From an uncultured Micrococcaceae bacterium (GTDB lineage: Bacteria; Actinomycetota; Actinomycetes; Actinomycetales; Micrococcaceae), in the NCBI GenBank assembly GCA_947502645.1, contig CANNAD010000002.1:310001-374000 (forward strand): DNA of 64,000 bases, read 5' to 3'. How positions within the stretch are numbered: the first letter of the stretch is position 1; each line of letters opens with the position of its first letter. Position numbers and translations under genes: made by a program. The notes under the pieces were generated by a model. That model was given only the letters and a program-made list of their open reading frames with translations, was not told the origin of the DNA and ran no database searches. Positions 10,446 through 20,278 of this stretch are shown here, piece by piece.

Positions 10446-11796
10446 GATCCGTCATCCCTTCCTTGTGCGGCATGTCATTGTCCGCGGTTGTTCCCTTCGT
10501 GGCGGAGGCGCCGCTCGGGTTTCCAATTATCGCACTACCGTCGTCTTCTGGCTGCCGCCACGCGATCAGGTGGGAGACGCGGTTCCGACGGCCCTCGAGC
10601 CTCTCCGCAGTCAGGTGTATGCCGCTATCCAGCACAACCTCGCTTCCGACAATAGGCACCCGCCCCAGGGTCTTGGCCATCAACCCACCGACGGTATCCA
10701 CTTCGTCGTCGTCAAGATCCAGGCCGAAAAGCTCCCCGAAGTCGTCTATATCCATCCCCGAGCTGACCCTATAGCGTCCGTTGCCCAGACCCTGGGCCTC
10801 CGGTGCCTCGGTGTCGTACTCATCGACGATCTCTCCAACGATCTCTTCGATGAGGTCCTCAAGCGTCACGAGACCGGCAGTACCGCCATATTCATCGACA
10901 ACGATGGCAACGTGGGTTGACTCGTGCTGAAGTTCCTGAAGTAGGTCACCGACATTCTTGAGTTCGGGAACGTACCGCACGTCTCTTGCTATGGAATCAA
11001 CCGATTCATCTGCAGAGCCGGGACCATGCATCCGCGCTGCTACGTCCTTCAGATAAACCATCCCGAGTACCTGGTCTGAGCTCTCGCCGATCACTGGCAC
11101 CCGTGAATACCCGGATCGCAGAAAGAGCGACATAGCTTGTCGGAGTGTAGAACCTGAATCAATGGACACCATGTCGGTCCGCGGAACCATGACCGAACGG
11201 ACGCGTGTGTCACCAAGCTCGAATACTGAGTGAATGAGTTCCGCTTCACTGTCTTCGATCATCTCGGCGTCGGATGCGCGCGATACGAGGTCCCGGAACT
11301 CCTCTTGCGAAAAGAATGCCGCGTCTGCGTGATCGGCTCCCGGAGTCACCGCGCTTCCCACACGTATAAGCCACCGCGGAATCGGTCCGAGGATCAGGCG
11401 AAGCACGCGAACCAAAGGCGACGTTACCCAAACAACTCTCGATGAGTATGCGCGGCCCAATTGCCGGGGCGACACTCCCACAAGAACAAATCCGATGGCC
11501 GCCATCGCAATCGTGGCGTAAAGCCCTGCCAACCAGACGTTGTTGCTCAGTTCGTTGAACAACAGTGCGACAGCCACCGCGGCGGCCATTTCGAACCACA
11601 CGCGCCAGAAGCGAAGTGCATGGAGATGATCGATGGGAGTCAGCAGGATGCCCTGCAGGGATCGACCATTCTGCTTGCGCAGCAGGATTTCAGCTTCCTG
11701 GCGCGGCAAGTAGGTGAAGGCTGCTTCAGCGGCGGTAAGGACAGCGGCGATCAGGGCGAAAAGTACGCTGACGCCGCCGAGAGACCACTCGATCAA
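10432..11796 (-). CDS. CNNM/CorC-type hemolysin-family membrane protein with CBS pair
   Basis: A 454-residue protein. An N-terminal DUF21/CNNM transmembrane domain occupies about 1-150, a CBS pair about 205-330 (including [10 protein letters not shown] and [29 protein letters not shown] in sense, spread over that region) and a CorC_HlyC domain about 350-430. Related proteins handle Mg or Co ions; older databases call them hemolysins. It starts with TTG and overlaps ybeY by TTGA, so the two are translationally coupled. The ion and direction of transport are not shown by the sequence. Confidence 0.9.
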   Translation of the reverse strand: MIEWSLGGVSVLFALIAAVLTAAEAAFTYLPRQEAEILLRKQNGRSLQGILLTPIDHLHALRFWRVWFEMAAAVAVALLFNELSNNVWLAGLYATIAMAAIGFVLVGVSPRQLGRAYSSRVVWVTSPLVRVLRLILGPIPRWLIRVGSAVTPGADHADAAFFSQEEFRDLVSRASDAEMIEDSEAELIHSVFELGDTRVRSVMVPRTDMVSIDSGSTLRQAMSLFLRSGYSRVPVIGESSDQVLGMVYLKDVAARMHGPGSADESVDSIARDVRYVPELKNVGDLLQELQHESTHVAIVVDEYGGTAGLVTLEDLIEEIVGEIVDEYDTEAPEAQGLGNGRYRVSSGMDIDDFGELFGLDLDDDEVDTVGGLMAKTLGRVPIVGSEVVLDSGIHLTAERLEGRRNRVSHLIAWRQPEDDGSAIIGNPSGASATKGTTADNDMPHKEGMTDHDES

Positions 11797-12266
11797 TGGG
11801 TGGTCTCCTGCGGGGCGGAATGACCAAGAAACTCGGCCAGGAGCTTCCGCTGAAGACCGAACATTTCAGCTTCCTCTTCCGGCTCCGCGTGATCGTAGCC
11901 AAGTAGGTGAAGAACGCCGTGGACGGTAAGAAGAAGTAACTCCTCCTCCAACGGATGCCCCGCCGCTTGCGCCTGTTGGGCCGCGACCTCAGGACAGAGA
12001 ACAATATCGCCGAGGACCCCGGCTGAAGAAGGTGCAGAAGCCGTGCCTGGACGCAGTTCGTCCATCGGAAAGGACATCACATCCGTCGGGCCCGCCAGGT
12101 CCATCCATTCGATGTGCAGCTTCTCCATCGCTTCAGGGTCGATAAGCATGATGGCGAGCTCGGCTTCAGCACTGACGTGCAGTGCGTTGAGGACAAAGCG
12201 CCCGACGGCGACGAGCCGTTCTTCATTCGCTGGAAACGTCGTTTCGTTGTTTACTTCGATCGACAT
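11793..12266 (-). CDS. ybeY: Endoribonuclease YbeY (rRNA maturation)
   Basis: A 157-residue metal-dependent RNase involved in 16S rRNA 3'-end maturation and ribosome quality control. The zinc motif [11 protein letters not shown] has His116, His120 and His126. It sits between phoH and the CNNM gene with 1-bp and 4-bp overlaps, the conserved order for this operon. Length matches the family. Confidence 0.96.
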   Translation of the reverse strand: MSIEVNNETTFPANEERLVAVGRFVLNALHVSAEAELAIMLIDPEAMEKLHIEWMDLAGPTDVMSFPMDELRPGTASAPSSAGVLGDIVLCPEVAAQQAQAAGHPLEEELLLLTVHGVLHLLGYDHAEPEEEAEMFGLQRKLLAEFLGHSAPQETTH

Positions 12267-13309
12267 CAGTTACGGCTCCCAACGCCTTGACGAGAGCGAG
12301 ATGCCTCGGCTGTTGCCTGAACAGTTTCGTCCCATTCCGCATAAGCGGAAACGATGTTGCTGACAAGCCGGTGTCGCACGACGTCGGCCGCGCTCAAATC
12401 CATGAACTTGATGTCCTCGACGTCGTCAAGAATCTTTCGCACGACAGACAGCCCAGAGCTTGTCCCTCCGGGGAGGTCGACCTGCGTGACGTCGCCGGTA
12501 ACAACCATTTTGGAACCGAAGCCGAGACGGGTCAGAAACATCTTCATCTGTTCCGGAGTCGTATTCTGCGCTTCGTCCAGAATGATGAACGCGTCGTTGA
12601 GCGTGCGTCCCCTCATGTATGCCAGCGGTGCGACCTCGATCGTGCCGGCGGCCATCAGCCGTGGAATGGTTTCCGGGTCAATCATGTCGTGAAGGGCGTC
12701 GTAGAGCGGACGCAGGTAAGGGTCAATTTTGTCGCTGAGGGTTCCCGGAAGGAATCCGAGCCGCTCCCCTGCTTCAACGGCAGGACGAGTCAGGATGATG
12801 CGGCTGACTTCCTTCTGCTGAAGCGCCTGCACAGCCTTCGCCATGGCCAGGTACGTCTTGCCGGTACCTGCCGGGCCAATGCCGAACACCACCGTATTGT
12901 TGTCAATCGATTTCACGTATGACTTCTGGTTGAGCGTCTTGGGCCGAATCGTCCGTCCGCGTGAGGACAGAATATTGACCGTCAGCACGTCCGAAGGGTT
13001 CTCTGCTGTCTGGTCCTTCAGCATGCTGATCAGCTGGACGAGAACGTGTTCGGTAACACGCGTATTGTTCGTGGCGAGGTTACGCATCTCGGCAACGAGC
13101 CTGGATGTGCGCCTGACGCTCTTCCGTTCACCCGTAATGGAGAGTTCATTGCCTCGAACGGACACCCTGACGCCAGGGAAAGCGTTCTCAATGAGCCTCA
13201 ACGCCTGGTCGTTGGTCCCAAGCGATTCCACCATCTGATCTGTTGAGTCGAACAGTACGGTTGATGTCTCCTGTGCACCGTTTCCGGTTCTTTCTGAAGA
13301 ATCCGTCAT
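12266..13309 (-). CDS. phoH: PhoH-like ATPase
   Basis: A 347-residue cytosolic P-loop ATPase. An N-terminal KH-like segment (about 38-62) precedes the ATPase domain; Walker A GPAGTGKT is at 145-152 and the Walker B region [10 protein letters not shown] at about 243-252. It is first in the phoH-ybeY-CNNM-era operon. PhoH-like proteins of this operon are linked to RNA metabolism; the biochemical role is not settled. The 13310-13590 gap holds its promoter, but I cannot pin down a convincing box. Confidence 0.93.
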   Translation of the reverse strand: MTDSSERTGNGAQETSTVLFDSTDQMVESLGTNDQALRLIENAFPGVRVSVRGNELSITGERKSVRRTSRLVAEMRNLATNNTRVTEHVLVQLISMLKDQTAENPSDVLTVNILSSRGRTIRPKTLNQKSYVKSIDNNTVVFGIGPAGTGKTYLAMAKAVQALQQKEVSRIILTRPAVEAGERLGFLPGTLSDKIDPYLRPLYDALHDMIDPETIPRLMAAGTIEVAPLAYMRGRTLNDAFIILDEAQNTTPEQMKMFLTRLGFGSKMVVTGDVTQVDLPGGTSSGLSVVRKILDDVEDIKFMDLSAADVVRHRLVSNIVSAYAEWDETVQATAEASRSRQGVGSRN

Positions 13310-13659
13310 AACAGCGGCCGGATGGCCTTTCTTCGCCCCCTAAGGCTTTGTAGATGTGGCTAGCAGCCCTGACCGTTAGCACGCCCCATTCTACGTGAGG
13401 CAGGACGCCGATACCCGGCTGTAAAAGTCTCGGACCGGTTTCCGGACGATTTCGATTTCGTTGCAGTCTCCGGCCCACGTACATTTTTTGGCCCCAGGGC
13501 AGGTCTCTTGTGTCAAGCTGAAGTGCCAAATCAAAGCATGGGACGTCCAGTCGTTTCCTTGCCGGTCACCAGGAAAAGAGGGAGAGCGTCATCCCATCAG
13601 GCATACACCGTGCGTCTCCTCGACGGGCCGGACTACGGCTCGTTGGTCTGGCGTGCGCT
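13310..13659. other. Intergenic region between phoH and the GerMN lipoprotein
   Basis: A divergent gap of about 350 bp. It must hold promoters for both genes. On the plus strand TACATT near 13489 is a possible -10. A strong purine-rich GAGGGAG occurs at 13578-13584. The frame of the lipoprotein is open from 13522 and encodes a lipoprotein signal peptide from about 13618 without a usual start codon. Nothing else is recognisable. Confidence 0.6.
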
Positions 13660-14571
13660 TTGGTCATGACGCTGACGTCGTGCTCTTCAGATGGTGATCA
13701 GATCCCTACATCAATGCCGAGTGCAGTGGACCGCCAACTTGATGCCGGACCAAACCTTGCCGCCGTTGCACCTCTTGCAGCGACCACGGTTTCAACAGAG
13801 TCAGTCCCAGTCTATTGGCTTGGGGTGAACGGCAACGACATTCAGTTGTACCGGGAGTTTCGCTCCGCCACGTCTACAGGCGAACCCATTTCGACAGCCA
13901 TCAGGGCCATGACAAGCGCCGATCCTGATGACCCGGACTATTTTTCGCCATGGCGGCCCGCCAGGTCGGTCAGCGCGACGGTATCCAGCAACAACACCAT
14001 TACCGTTGATCTACCTTCCGAAGCATTCGCGGCTCCTCTGGACGAGGGAGTTGCGCAGCGTGCTGTTCAGCAGCTTGTCTACACCGCAACCGCCGCCGCT
14101 GAGAACGCGGGTGTTCTCAACAACGGGCAGGCCGGAACGGTAGTGATCTTGGTGGACGGAAGGACGGGGTACACCGCGTTCGACCACGTATTGCTGGGTG
14201 AGCCGATGCGGCGAGACTCCCGCTTCCTGGCCCCGGCCTGGATCACCGATCCGCAGGAGGGCCAGGTTCACACCGGTAGCGAGGTCACCATCTCGGGATC
14301 AGGTGTTTCCGCTGATTCATTGCTCGAGTGGCAGATCACCCCCGTCGAGTCGCACGGCCCCGACCCCCTCGATAGCAGGCCGAGTATCAGCGGAGACGCA
14401 GTACTGGGGTCGCCAGCTGGCGCTGCCGGCCCGTACTCTATAAGTGCGGAGCTCCCACCAGGTAAATACCGGATCTCTGTTGCTGACCGTTCAGGTGAGG
14501 GCAAGCGCATCAATGTAGACACGAAAGAATTTACGGTAAAGGCTGCCGCAGATTCTGACGGTAGCCGGTAA
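13660..14571 (+). CDS. GerMN-domain lipoprotein with C-terminal Gmad2-like domain
   Basis: At least 303 residues. A GerMN domain spans about 50-175 and an Ig-like Gmad2 domain about 190-300. The first usual start, TTG 13660, leaves only seven residues before the lipobox Cys in MTLTSC. The same frame upstream encodes RRAGLRLVGLACALVMTLTSC-like signal sequence from 13621, so the true N-terminus is upstream. ATC at 13591 lies six bases after GAGGGAG. Either a non-AUG start or a 1-base frameshift near 13612-13620 (with GTG 13610 as start) is needed. GerMN lipoproteins act outside the membrane; function here is unknown. Confidence 0.8.
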   Translation: MVMTLTSCSSDGDQIPTSMPSAVDRQLDAGPNLAAVAPLAATTVSTESVPVYWLGVNGNDIQLYREFRSATSTGEPISTAIRAMTSADPDDPDYFSPWRPARSVSATVSSNNTITVDLPSEAFAAPLDEGVAQRAVQQLVYTATAAAENAGVLNNGQAGTVVILVDGRTGYTAFDHVLLGEPMRRDSRFLAPAWITDPQEGQVHTGSEVTISGSGVSADSLLEWQITPVESHGPDPLDSRPSISGDAVLGSPAGAAGPYSISAELPPGKYRISVADRSGEGKRINVDTKEFTVKAAADSDGSR

Positions 14572-14589
14572 CTCTCCGCTTTACCGGGA

Positions 14590-15348
14590 TCAGTTCCCGT
14601 CCCAGCGTCCAAGCCCGTGCATCACCAGACTCAATGCTGCCGGGCCAGCCGTCGAAGACCGAAGTACGTTGGCCCCGAGCTGAGCGGTTACCGCTCCGGA
14701 CTTCCTGAAGCGATCGAGTTCCTGATCGGAAATGCCGCCCTCGGGTCCTACCACCAAAGCAATCTGAGAGACCTTCAACGATTGCTGAGTGAGAATATGG
14801 CTGAGGGATACATCGGCCGTCTCATGGAGAACGACGACGAGGTCAACCTTCTGCATCCAGGTTGCCAGTTTCCCGCTGTCCATTGGGGGAAACACCTCGG
14901 GAACTCTCGAGCGGCGGGACTGCTTCGACGCGGCCAGGACAACCGACTCCCACTTACGCACTCCCTTGGTTGCCCTGTCAGCCTTCCAGCGGACAATCGA
15001 TCGATCGGCCTGCCAGGGAATGACAGCGTCAACGCCCAGCTCGGTGGACGCTTCAACAGCAAGCTCATCGCGATCGCCCTTGGCCAGAGCCTGGACCAGA
15101 ATGACCGACGGATCGGGTACAGGATCATAATCAACAGCAGTGACGCGAAGTGCTACCGTGCCTGCACCCATCTGCGTCACCACGCAGACGGCGCGATGAC
15201 CCTGGCCGTCCACTACATCGACCACTTCATCGATTTCCAACCGCTTGACGGCGGCGTGCCGCGCCTCGGCGCCAGTCAGGTGCAGCACGTCACCAGGCGC
15301 CGAGCTGGCTACCTCGGAAGAATCACCGAAAAAGCACTGGTTGCTCAC
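14590..15348 (-). CDS. rsmE: 16S rRNA (uracil(1498)-N(3))-methyltransferase
   Basis: A 252-residue SPOUT methyltransferase that methylates U1498 in the decoding region of 16S rRNA using SAM. The SAM-binding knot is marked by VVGPEGGISDQEL and by LGANVLRSSTAGPAAL near the C-terminus; the N-terminal part resembles a PUA domain. It lies 2 bp after dnaJ on the same strand, as in other actinobacteria where hrcA-dnaJ-rsmE form an operon. Confidence 0.95.
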   Translation of the reverse strand: MSNQCFFGDSSEVASSAPGDVLHLTGAEARHAAVKRLEIDEVVDVVDGQGHRAVCVVTQMGAGTVALRVTAVDYDPVPDPSVILVQALAKGDRDELAVEASTELGVDAVIPWQADRSIVRWKADRATKGVRKWESVVLAASKQSRRSRVPEVFPPMDSGKLATWMQKVDLVVVLHETADVSLSHILTQQSLKVSQIALVVGPEGGISDQELDRFRKSGAVTAQLGANVLRSSTAGPAALSLVMHGLGRWDGN

Positions 15349-15350
15349 GG

Positions 15351-16481
15351 TTATCGATTGCCAAGCCGGTCACGTAGACGGGAAAATACGCCGCTTCCGC
15401 TGGCCGCGAGCTTGCCATGAGCGAATTGTTCTCCGCGCAGCGCGGCCAGTTGCCTGAGTAGATCCTCCTGCTCAGCGTCAAGCCTGGAAGGTGTCTCTAC
15501 GTTGATGTGGACCTTCAGGTCACCGCGGCCATAGCCACGCAGATGGGTGACGCCGAGCCCGCGCAAGGTGATGATCTCCCCCGACTGTGTGCCCGCCTTG
15601 ATATCGAGTTCGCGATCGCCGTCGAATGTCACCAGCTGAAGCGTCGTTCCCAGCGCTGCAGCAGTCATCGGTACGGACATCGTGACGTGGAGATCGTCCC
15701 CTTCCCGAATGAAGTTCGGGTCCTGAGCAACACGAATCTCAACGTACAGGTCCCCTTGCGGACCGCCACCCGGACCAACTTCGCCCTGGCCTCCAAGTTG
15801 AATTCGGGTACCCGTGGCCACACCGGCAGGAACCTTGATGGTCAATGTACGGCGGCTGCGCACGCGGCCCTCCCCTGCACACTGGTGACACGGATCGGGA
15901 ATCACAGTTCCCATTCCCTGACACGTTCCACAAGGGGCCGTGGTCATAACCTGTCCGAGTATGGAACGAACAGGGCGTTGAATCTGACCGCTGCCGTGGC
16001 AGATGTCGCAGGTCTTCGGGCTCGATCCCGGTTGGCTGCACGTGCCATCACAGTCCGGGCAGACCACGGCAGTCTCTACATCAATCTTCTTGTTCACACC
16101 GAATACGGCGTCCTTGAGATCGATTTGCACGCTGATCAATGCATCCTGACCGCGCCGCGTCCTGGAGGGCGGCGCCCCGGCGCCAGCCCCACCACCGAAG
16201 AAGGTCTCAAAAATGTCCTGGAAGGCGAAGCCCGAACCGGAGAATCCTCCGCCGAAACCATTGTCCGTGCCGTTTTCGTTGCCCGTGGTGTCGTAGACGC
16301 GTCTCTTCTGAGGATCGGACAGAACCTCATAGGCGCGGGTGACAAGCTTGAACTGCTCCGATGCGTCTGGTCCCGGATTCACGTCCGGGTGGAGCTTCCG
16401 TGCCAACTTCCGGTACGCCTTCTTGATTTCCTCACCGGTGGCATCGCGACCAAGCCCGAGGACTTCGTAGTGGTTACTCAC
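15351..16481 (-). CDS. dnaJ: Chaperone DnaJ (hrcA-linked, DnaJ2-type)
   Basis: A 376-residue DnaK co-chaperone. The J domain has HPD at 31-33; a Gly/Phe-rich segment follows at about 75-115; the zinc domain has four Cys pairs, CPDC, CDIC, CGTC and CHQC. The first repeat reads CPDCDGTC, ending in Cys where Gly is usual; the other three match CxxCxGxG. The C-terminal substrate domain is complete. It starts with GTG after AGGAAGTGA and lies 63 bp after hrcA, so it should share the CIRCE control. Confidence 0.96.
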   Translation of the reverse strand: MSNHYEVLGLGRDATGEEIKKAYRKLARKLHPDVNPGPDASEQFKLVTRAYEVLSDPQKRRVYDTTGNENGTDNGFGGGFSGSGFAFQDIFETFFGGGAGAGAPPSRTRRGQDALISVQIDLKDAVFGVNKKIDVETAVVCPDCDGTCSQPGSSPKTCDICHGSGQIQRPVRSILGQVMTTAPCGTCQGMGTVIPDPCHQCAGEGRVRSRRTLTIKVPAGVATGTRIQLGGQGEVGPGGGPQGDLYVEIRVAQDPNFIREGDDLHVTMSVPMTAAALGTTLQLVTFDGDRELDIKAGTQSGEIITLRGLGVTHLRGYGRGDLKVHINVETPSRLDAEQEDLLRQLAALRGEQFAHGKLAASGSGVFSRLRDRLGNR

Positions 16482-16544
16482 GTACTTTTCACTTCCTGTA
16501 GTTCGTCTCCCGAGGAAGACATGCAGACATTGAGGCTCCGGCGA

Positions 16545-17558
16545 TCACTCGCCAAGGATCCTCGACAAATATCGGGCAACGGCGCGAACCGCTGCCATAG
16601 TGGTGGGATAGTCCATGCGCATGGGACCAAGGATGCCGAGCCTGGCCGAGTAATCAGGGCCGTACCCAGTGGCGATCACCGAGGCTTCGGACAATCCCCC
16701 GTGCGGATTCTCGCGGCCAATCCGAACAGACATACCCCGCTTATCCTGTTCCATTTCAGTCAACAACCTAAGCATGACGACTTGTTCCTCGAGTGCTTCA
16801 AGAACCGGACCGATGGTTAAGGGAAAATCGACAGTCGAACGTGCGAGGTTCGCCGTGCCGGCGAGAACGATCTTGTCTTCCCTGCCCATACTGGCCAGGG
16901 CTCCAAGGGCGTTGCCCAGCGCCTCAGCGGTCGAACGCATCTCCGGAGGCGTCCGCTGCAGAATGTTCGGCAATCCGTTACCGACCGTGCTCATTGGTTG
17001 ACCAGCCAGTTCCGTGAGGAACCTTTGCCGGTGATCCAGCAGTATTTCTTCGGAGAGCCCGGACTGTAGCGTCAGGATTTTTTGCTGCACGGCACCCGTA
17101 TCGGCGATGAGAACAATAAGCACCTGGGTGGGTGCCAGAAGCACAAACTCGATGTGCCGCACAGCGGTTCTGCTCAGATGCGGGTACTGGACCACAGCTA
17201 CCTGATTGGTGAGCTGGGCAAGGAGCCGGACGGTGCGGTCCATGACGTCGTCGAGGTCGTCGGAGCCATCCAACAGCGCCTGAATAGCACGCTTCTCCGG
17301 GGCCGACAACGGCTTGACCTCGGCGATACGGTCAACGAAGCGGCGGTAGCCCTTGTCCGTGGGAATGCGACCGGCACTCGTGTGAGGTGCGGCGATGAGC
17401 CCTTCCTCTTCCAGGATCGCCATATCGTTGCGAATGGTGGCGGAGGACACTCCCAAATGGTGCCTCTCCACGAGAGCTTTGGACCCTACCGGCTCACGGG
17501 AGTAGACATAGTCCTCTACGATGGCGCTCAAAACGTCCATTCGGCGTGGTTCACTCAC
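16545..17558 (-). CDS. hrcA: Heat-inducible transcriptional repressor HrcA
   Basis: About 337 residues. HrcA binds CIRCE operators and represses chaperone genes at normal temperature. The N-terminal winged-helix DNA-binding region contains SKALVERHHLGVSSATIRND in pieces and the rest is the GAF-like dimer domain. I choose GTG 17558 because a perfect AGGAGGTGA lies eight bases upstream; an in-frame GTG at 17567 overlaps that SD and is a poor start. A CIRCE lies 46 bp upstream, so the gene is probably autoregulated. Confidence 0.95.
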   Translation of the reverse strand: MSEPRRMDVLSAIVEDYVYSREPVGSKALVERHHLGVSSATIRNDMAILEEEGLIAAPHTSAGRIPTDKGYRRFVDRIAEVKPLSAPEKRAIQALLDGSDDLDDVMDRTVRLLAQLTNQVAVVQYPHLSRTAVRHIEFVLLAPTQVLIVLIADTGAVQQKILTLQSGLSEEILLDHRQRFLTELAGQPMSTVGNGLPNILQRTPPEMRSTAEALGNALGALASMGREDKIVLAGTANLARSTVDFPLTIGPVLEALEEQVVMLRLLTEMEQDKRGMSVRIGRENPHGGLSEASVIATGYGPDYSARLGILGPMRMDYPTTMAAVRAVARYLSRILGE

Positions 17559-17612
17559 CGAAGTCACCTCCTGTGCTCTCCCATGGTTTGGTCATTGTCC
17601 GGTTGATCGAAG

Positions 17613-17639
17613 TTAGCACTCGACATGCCCAAGTGCTAA
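17613..17639. promoter_or_regulatory. CIRCE operator
   Basis: TTAGCACTC, a 9-base spacer, then AAGTGCTAA. This is the HrcA-binding CIRCE consensus with one mismatch (A for G at the first base of the right arm). It lies between hrcA and the divergent DUF3097 gene, 46-54 bp from each start. Confidence 0.93.
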
Positions 17640-17673
17640 GTCTAATACCTCCGGCACGGATGGTGGGACTTGC

Positions 17674-17679
17674 TAGCAT
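17674..17679 (+). promoter_or_regulatory. Candidate extended -10 for the DUF3097 gene
   Basis: TAGCAT preceded by TGC sits seven bases before the ATG at 17687, the spacing of a leaderless transcript. No SD precedes that ATG. Confidence 0.45.
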
Positions 17680-17686
17680 CGAGACC

Positions 17687-18538
17687 ATGACGACTTACGG
17701 ATGGGGCCCACAGGACCTGACAGCCCCTGGGCGCGTAGAACTTGCCGAAGTTGAAGCGTCCCGTGGCGTGGTGCTGGAGGACAGCCAAACGGGTTGGGTC
17801 GGCGCCGTCGTCCGGGTTGAGAAATCCGGCGGTCTACACGTCATGGCGCTTGAGGACAGAAACGGCAAAACCCGGACCTTCCGACTCGGCTACGGATTTC
17901 TTCTGGACGGCGATCCCGTGAAAGTAGTGCCTCCCCAGCTGACAGGTGCTGCTCCGAAGGCTCAGCGCACGGCATCGGGATCAGTGAAAGTGGCGAATGC
18001 ACGCGCCCGGGTAGCACGCGCGAGCAGAATCTGGGTTGAGGGCAAACACGACGCCGAACTGGTCGAGAAAGTGTGGGGAGAAGATCTGCGCCATGAAGGA
18101 ATTGTGGTGGAGCCATTGCACGGTATCGACGATCTACGAGGCGCAATACGTGAGTTCGAACCGGGCCCCGGACGCCGACTCGGGATTCTTGTAGACCATC
18201 TGGTGCCCGGATCCAAAGAATCTCGCATCGCGGAAGAGGCCATGTCCTTGCCGGGGGCCCGATCAAACGTTCTGATCGTTGGCCACCCCTACATCGACGT
18301 ATGGCAGGCGATTCAACCGCGCGTCCTCGGCCTCTCCTCGTGGCCCGCGGTCCCGCACGGGGAAGACTTCAAGACCGGTATTCTCACGCGTATTGGCTGG
18401 CCGCACAAGGATAAGGCCGACGTCGCGCAGGGCTGGCGTCGCATGCTCGGCGCTGTTTCCACTTACGCTGATCTGGAACCATCTCTCCTGGGCAGGGTAG
18501 AAGAGGTCATTGATTTCCTGACGGCTTCAGTAAGATAG
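17687..18538 (+). CDS. DUF3097 domain-containing protein
   Basis: A 283-residue actinobacterial protein of unknown function. The start at ATG 17687 gives MTTYGWGPQDL, the usual family N-terminus; an open frame further upstream would cross the CIRCE. A central segment, WVEGKHDAELVEKVWGEDL, resembles a TOPRIM-like nucleotide or nucleic-acid binding region, followed by GRRLGILVDHLVPGSKE. It has no signal peptide or TM segment. It shares its promoter gap with hrcA, so HrcA bound at CIRCE might affect it. Function remains open. Confidence 0.88.
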   Translation: MTTYGWGPQDLTAPGRVELAEVEASRGVVLEDSQTGWVGAVVRVEKSGGLHVMALEDRNGKTRTFRLGYGFLLDGDPVKVVPPQLTGAAPKAQRTASGSVKVANARARVARASRIWVEGKHDAELVEKVWGEDLRHEGIVVEPLHGIDDLRGAIREFEPGPGRRLGILVDHLVPGSKESRIAEEAMSLPGARSNVLIVGHPYIDVWQAIQPRVLGLSSWPAVPHGEDFKTGILTRIGWPHKDKADVAQGWRRMLGAVSTYADLEPSLLGRVEEVIDFLTASVR

Positions 18539-18592
18539 AGACAGCAGTCCACTTAGCATCCGTCCACGTAGGCACAGGAAAAGGAAGTATCA

Positions 18593-19018
18593 GTGTCCAA
18601 CCCCGCTCGTCAGGATAGGCCAGGCGATGACGGCAGATCCCGCGTCAATCCGCAGTATCAGGGATCCACTGCCACAGCATTGCCGCTCACTGCATCTGAG
18701 GACCGGCAGTGGGCTACGCTGGCACACTTTGGCGGAATTCTGTTCTTCATACCGTCGCTCGTGATCTATCTGGTCTTCCGAGACCGCGGTCCCTTCACCG
18801 CGCAAGAGTCCAAGGAAGCGCTGAACTTCACGTTGCCGCCATCGGCAGTTGCTCTGGTTGCCTTCCTCTTGTCACTGCTGCCAGGCGTCGGAGGAATATT
18901 TGCAGTCATCAACGCACTGGTCTGGGTTGGTGTCACGGTCTACTCGGTCAAGGCCGGAATACAGGTCAACCGCGGCAGGCCTTACCGGTACGACTACAAT
19001 TTGCGCCTGTTGCACTAA
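18593..19018 (+). CDS. DUF4870 domain-containing small membrane protein
   Basis: 141 residues, starting with GTG after GGAAG. After a polar N-terminus of about 40 residues, three hydrophobic segments follow: FGGILFFIPSLVIYLVF, AVALVAFLLSLLPGV and IFAVINALVWVGVTVYSV. The motif QESKEALNF between the first two is the DUF4870 signature. Function is unknown. Its TAA stop overlaps the TAG of the convergent hemW. Confidence 0.88.
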   Translation: MSNPARQDRPGDDGRSRVNPQYQGSTATALPLTASEDRQWATLAHFGGILFFIPSLVIYLVFRDRGPFTAQESKEALNFTLPPSAVALVAFLLSLLPGVGGIFAVINALVWVGVTVYSVKAGIQVNRGRPYRYDYNLRLLH

Positions 19019-20247
19019 TCCTCGGGTAGCAGCTTCCGCACAACCGCGTCAGCCAGGAGCCTTCCCCGCAAGGTGAGAACAAGGGTGCCGCGAATAGCAG
19101 AACCCCCATCCACAAGTTCGTCTGCAATCAGTTGAGGGATCACTTTGCGCGCGCTGGGGCTCAGACGATTGACCGCGATCCCCTCCACGAGCCGTGTGCG
19201 AAGCATGACGTCTTCAACCGTGCGAGTGTTCTCATCAAGAGTCTCCCGGCCGGCTGCTGGTGACAGACCAGCAGCAAGTCGTGAAGCATAGGCGCTCGGA
19301 TGCTTCACATTCCACCACCGGACACCACCAACGTGGGAATGCGCACCAGGCCCAACGCCCCACCAGTCGTCACCGCGCCAGTAGGCGAGATTGTGCCGGC
19401 ATCTCTGGGTGGTCGAGGTAGCCCAGTTGCTGACCTCGTACCACTGCATTCCGGCTGCCTGGAGCTTCTCCTCCGCCAGCAGGTACTTTTCCGCATGATC
19501 ATCGTCGTCTACTTCTGGCACCTCGCCCCGGCGGATCTGAGCCGCGAGTTTGGTGCCGTCCTCGATGATCAGCGCGTAGGCCGAAACGTGGTCCGGCGCG
19601 TATCCCAAGGCCGCGTCCAGACTGGACTCCCAATCACCCAGGGACTCCCCGGGCGTACCGTAAATGAGGTCCAGGCTGACGGCCAGGCCCGCATCCCTGG
19701 CCCACTGAACCGCTTGTGGAACTCGTTCGGGCGAGTGCGTTCGATCCAGAACCTTGAGAACGTGAGGCTGAACCGACTGCATGCCGAAAGATACGCGAGT
19801 AAAACCGGCCGCGGCCAGCGCCATAAGAGACTCCGGCGTCACCGAGTCAGGATTCGCTTCAGTTGTAACCTCAGCACCGGGTGTCAGCCCCCACGTGTCA
19901 ATAGCAGCGGCAAGAACCGACGTCAGATCGTCTGTGTCCAGAAGGGTAGGTGTCCCGCCGCCGAAGAACACCGTGTCCAGGGTCCGGGGCTGAACCCCAG
20001 ACCTTGCCAATACCGTCTGAGCCAACGCGATCTCCCCGCGCGCGGTCGATGCGTACTGGTCCTGTGACGCTCCCCCGCCGAGCTCAGTCGCGGTGTAGGT
20101 GTTGAAATCGCAGTAGCCGCACCTGACAGCGCAGAATGGAATATGCACGTACAGACCGAAGCGTCGTTCGCTACTGCCGATCGCTGCCTGCGGTGGTAAC
20201 AGCCCATCCGTAGGTGCGGGGTCTCCCAAGGGCAATGCACCGGGCAT
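19015..20247 (-). CDS. hemW: Radical SAM family heme chaperone HemW
   Basis: A 410-residue radical SAM protein. The CxxxCxxC cluster is Cys39, Cys43 and Cys46 within IPFCAVRCGYCDF, and GGGTPT follows; a HemN_C-like domain forms the C-terminal part. HemW proteins bind and transfer heme and are often misnamed coproporphyrinogen III oxidase; the cluster-following CDF rather than the oxidase-type motif supports HemW. It lies 31 bp after lepA, the conserved actinobacterial order. Confidence 0.92.
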   Translation of the reverse strand: MPGALPLGDPAPTDGLLPPQAAIGSSERRFGLYVHIPFCAVRCGYCDFNTYTATELGGGASQDQYASTARGEIALAQTVLARSGVQPRTLDTVFFGGGTPTLLDTDDLTSVLAAAIDTWGLTPGAEVTTEANPDSVTPESLMALAAAGFTRVSFGMQSVQPHVLKVLDRTHSPERVPQAVQWARDAGLAVSLDLIYGTPGESLGDWESSLDAALGYAPDHVSAYALIIEDGTKLAAQIRRGEVPEVDDDDHAEKYLLAEEKLQAAGMQWYEVSNWATSTTQRCRHNLAYWRGDDWWGVGPGAHSHVGGVRWWNVKHPSAYASRLAAGLSPAAGRETLDENTRTVEDVMLRTRLVEGIAVNRLSPSARKVIPQLIADELVDGGSAIRGTLVLTLRGRLLADAVVRKLLPED

Positions 20248-20278
20248 CAGAGGTGACCGTACTTGTCCACGAACCCCA

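Noticed and set aside
15507-16820. A 437-codon plus-strand frame opposite dnaJ and hrcA
   Set aside because: It is antisense to two conserved genes, has no SD and its protein is composed of low-complexity His/Arg/Thr-rich sequence.
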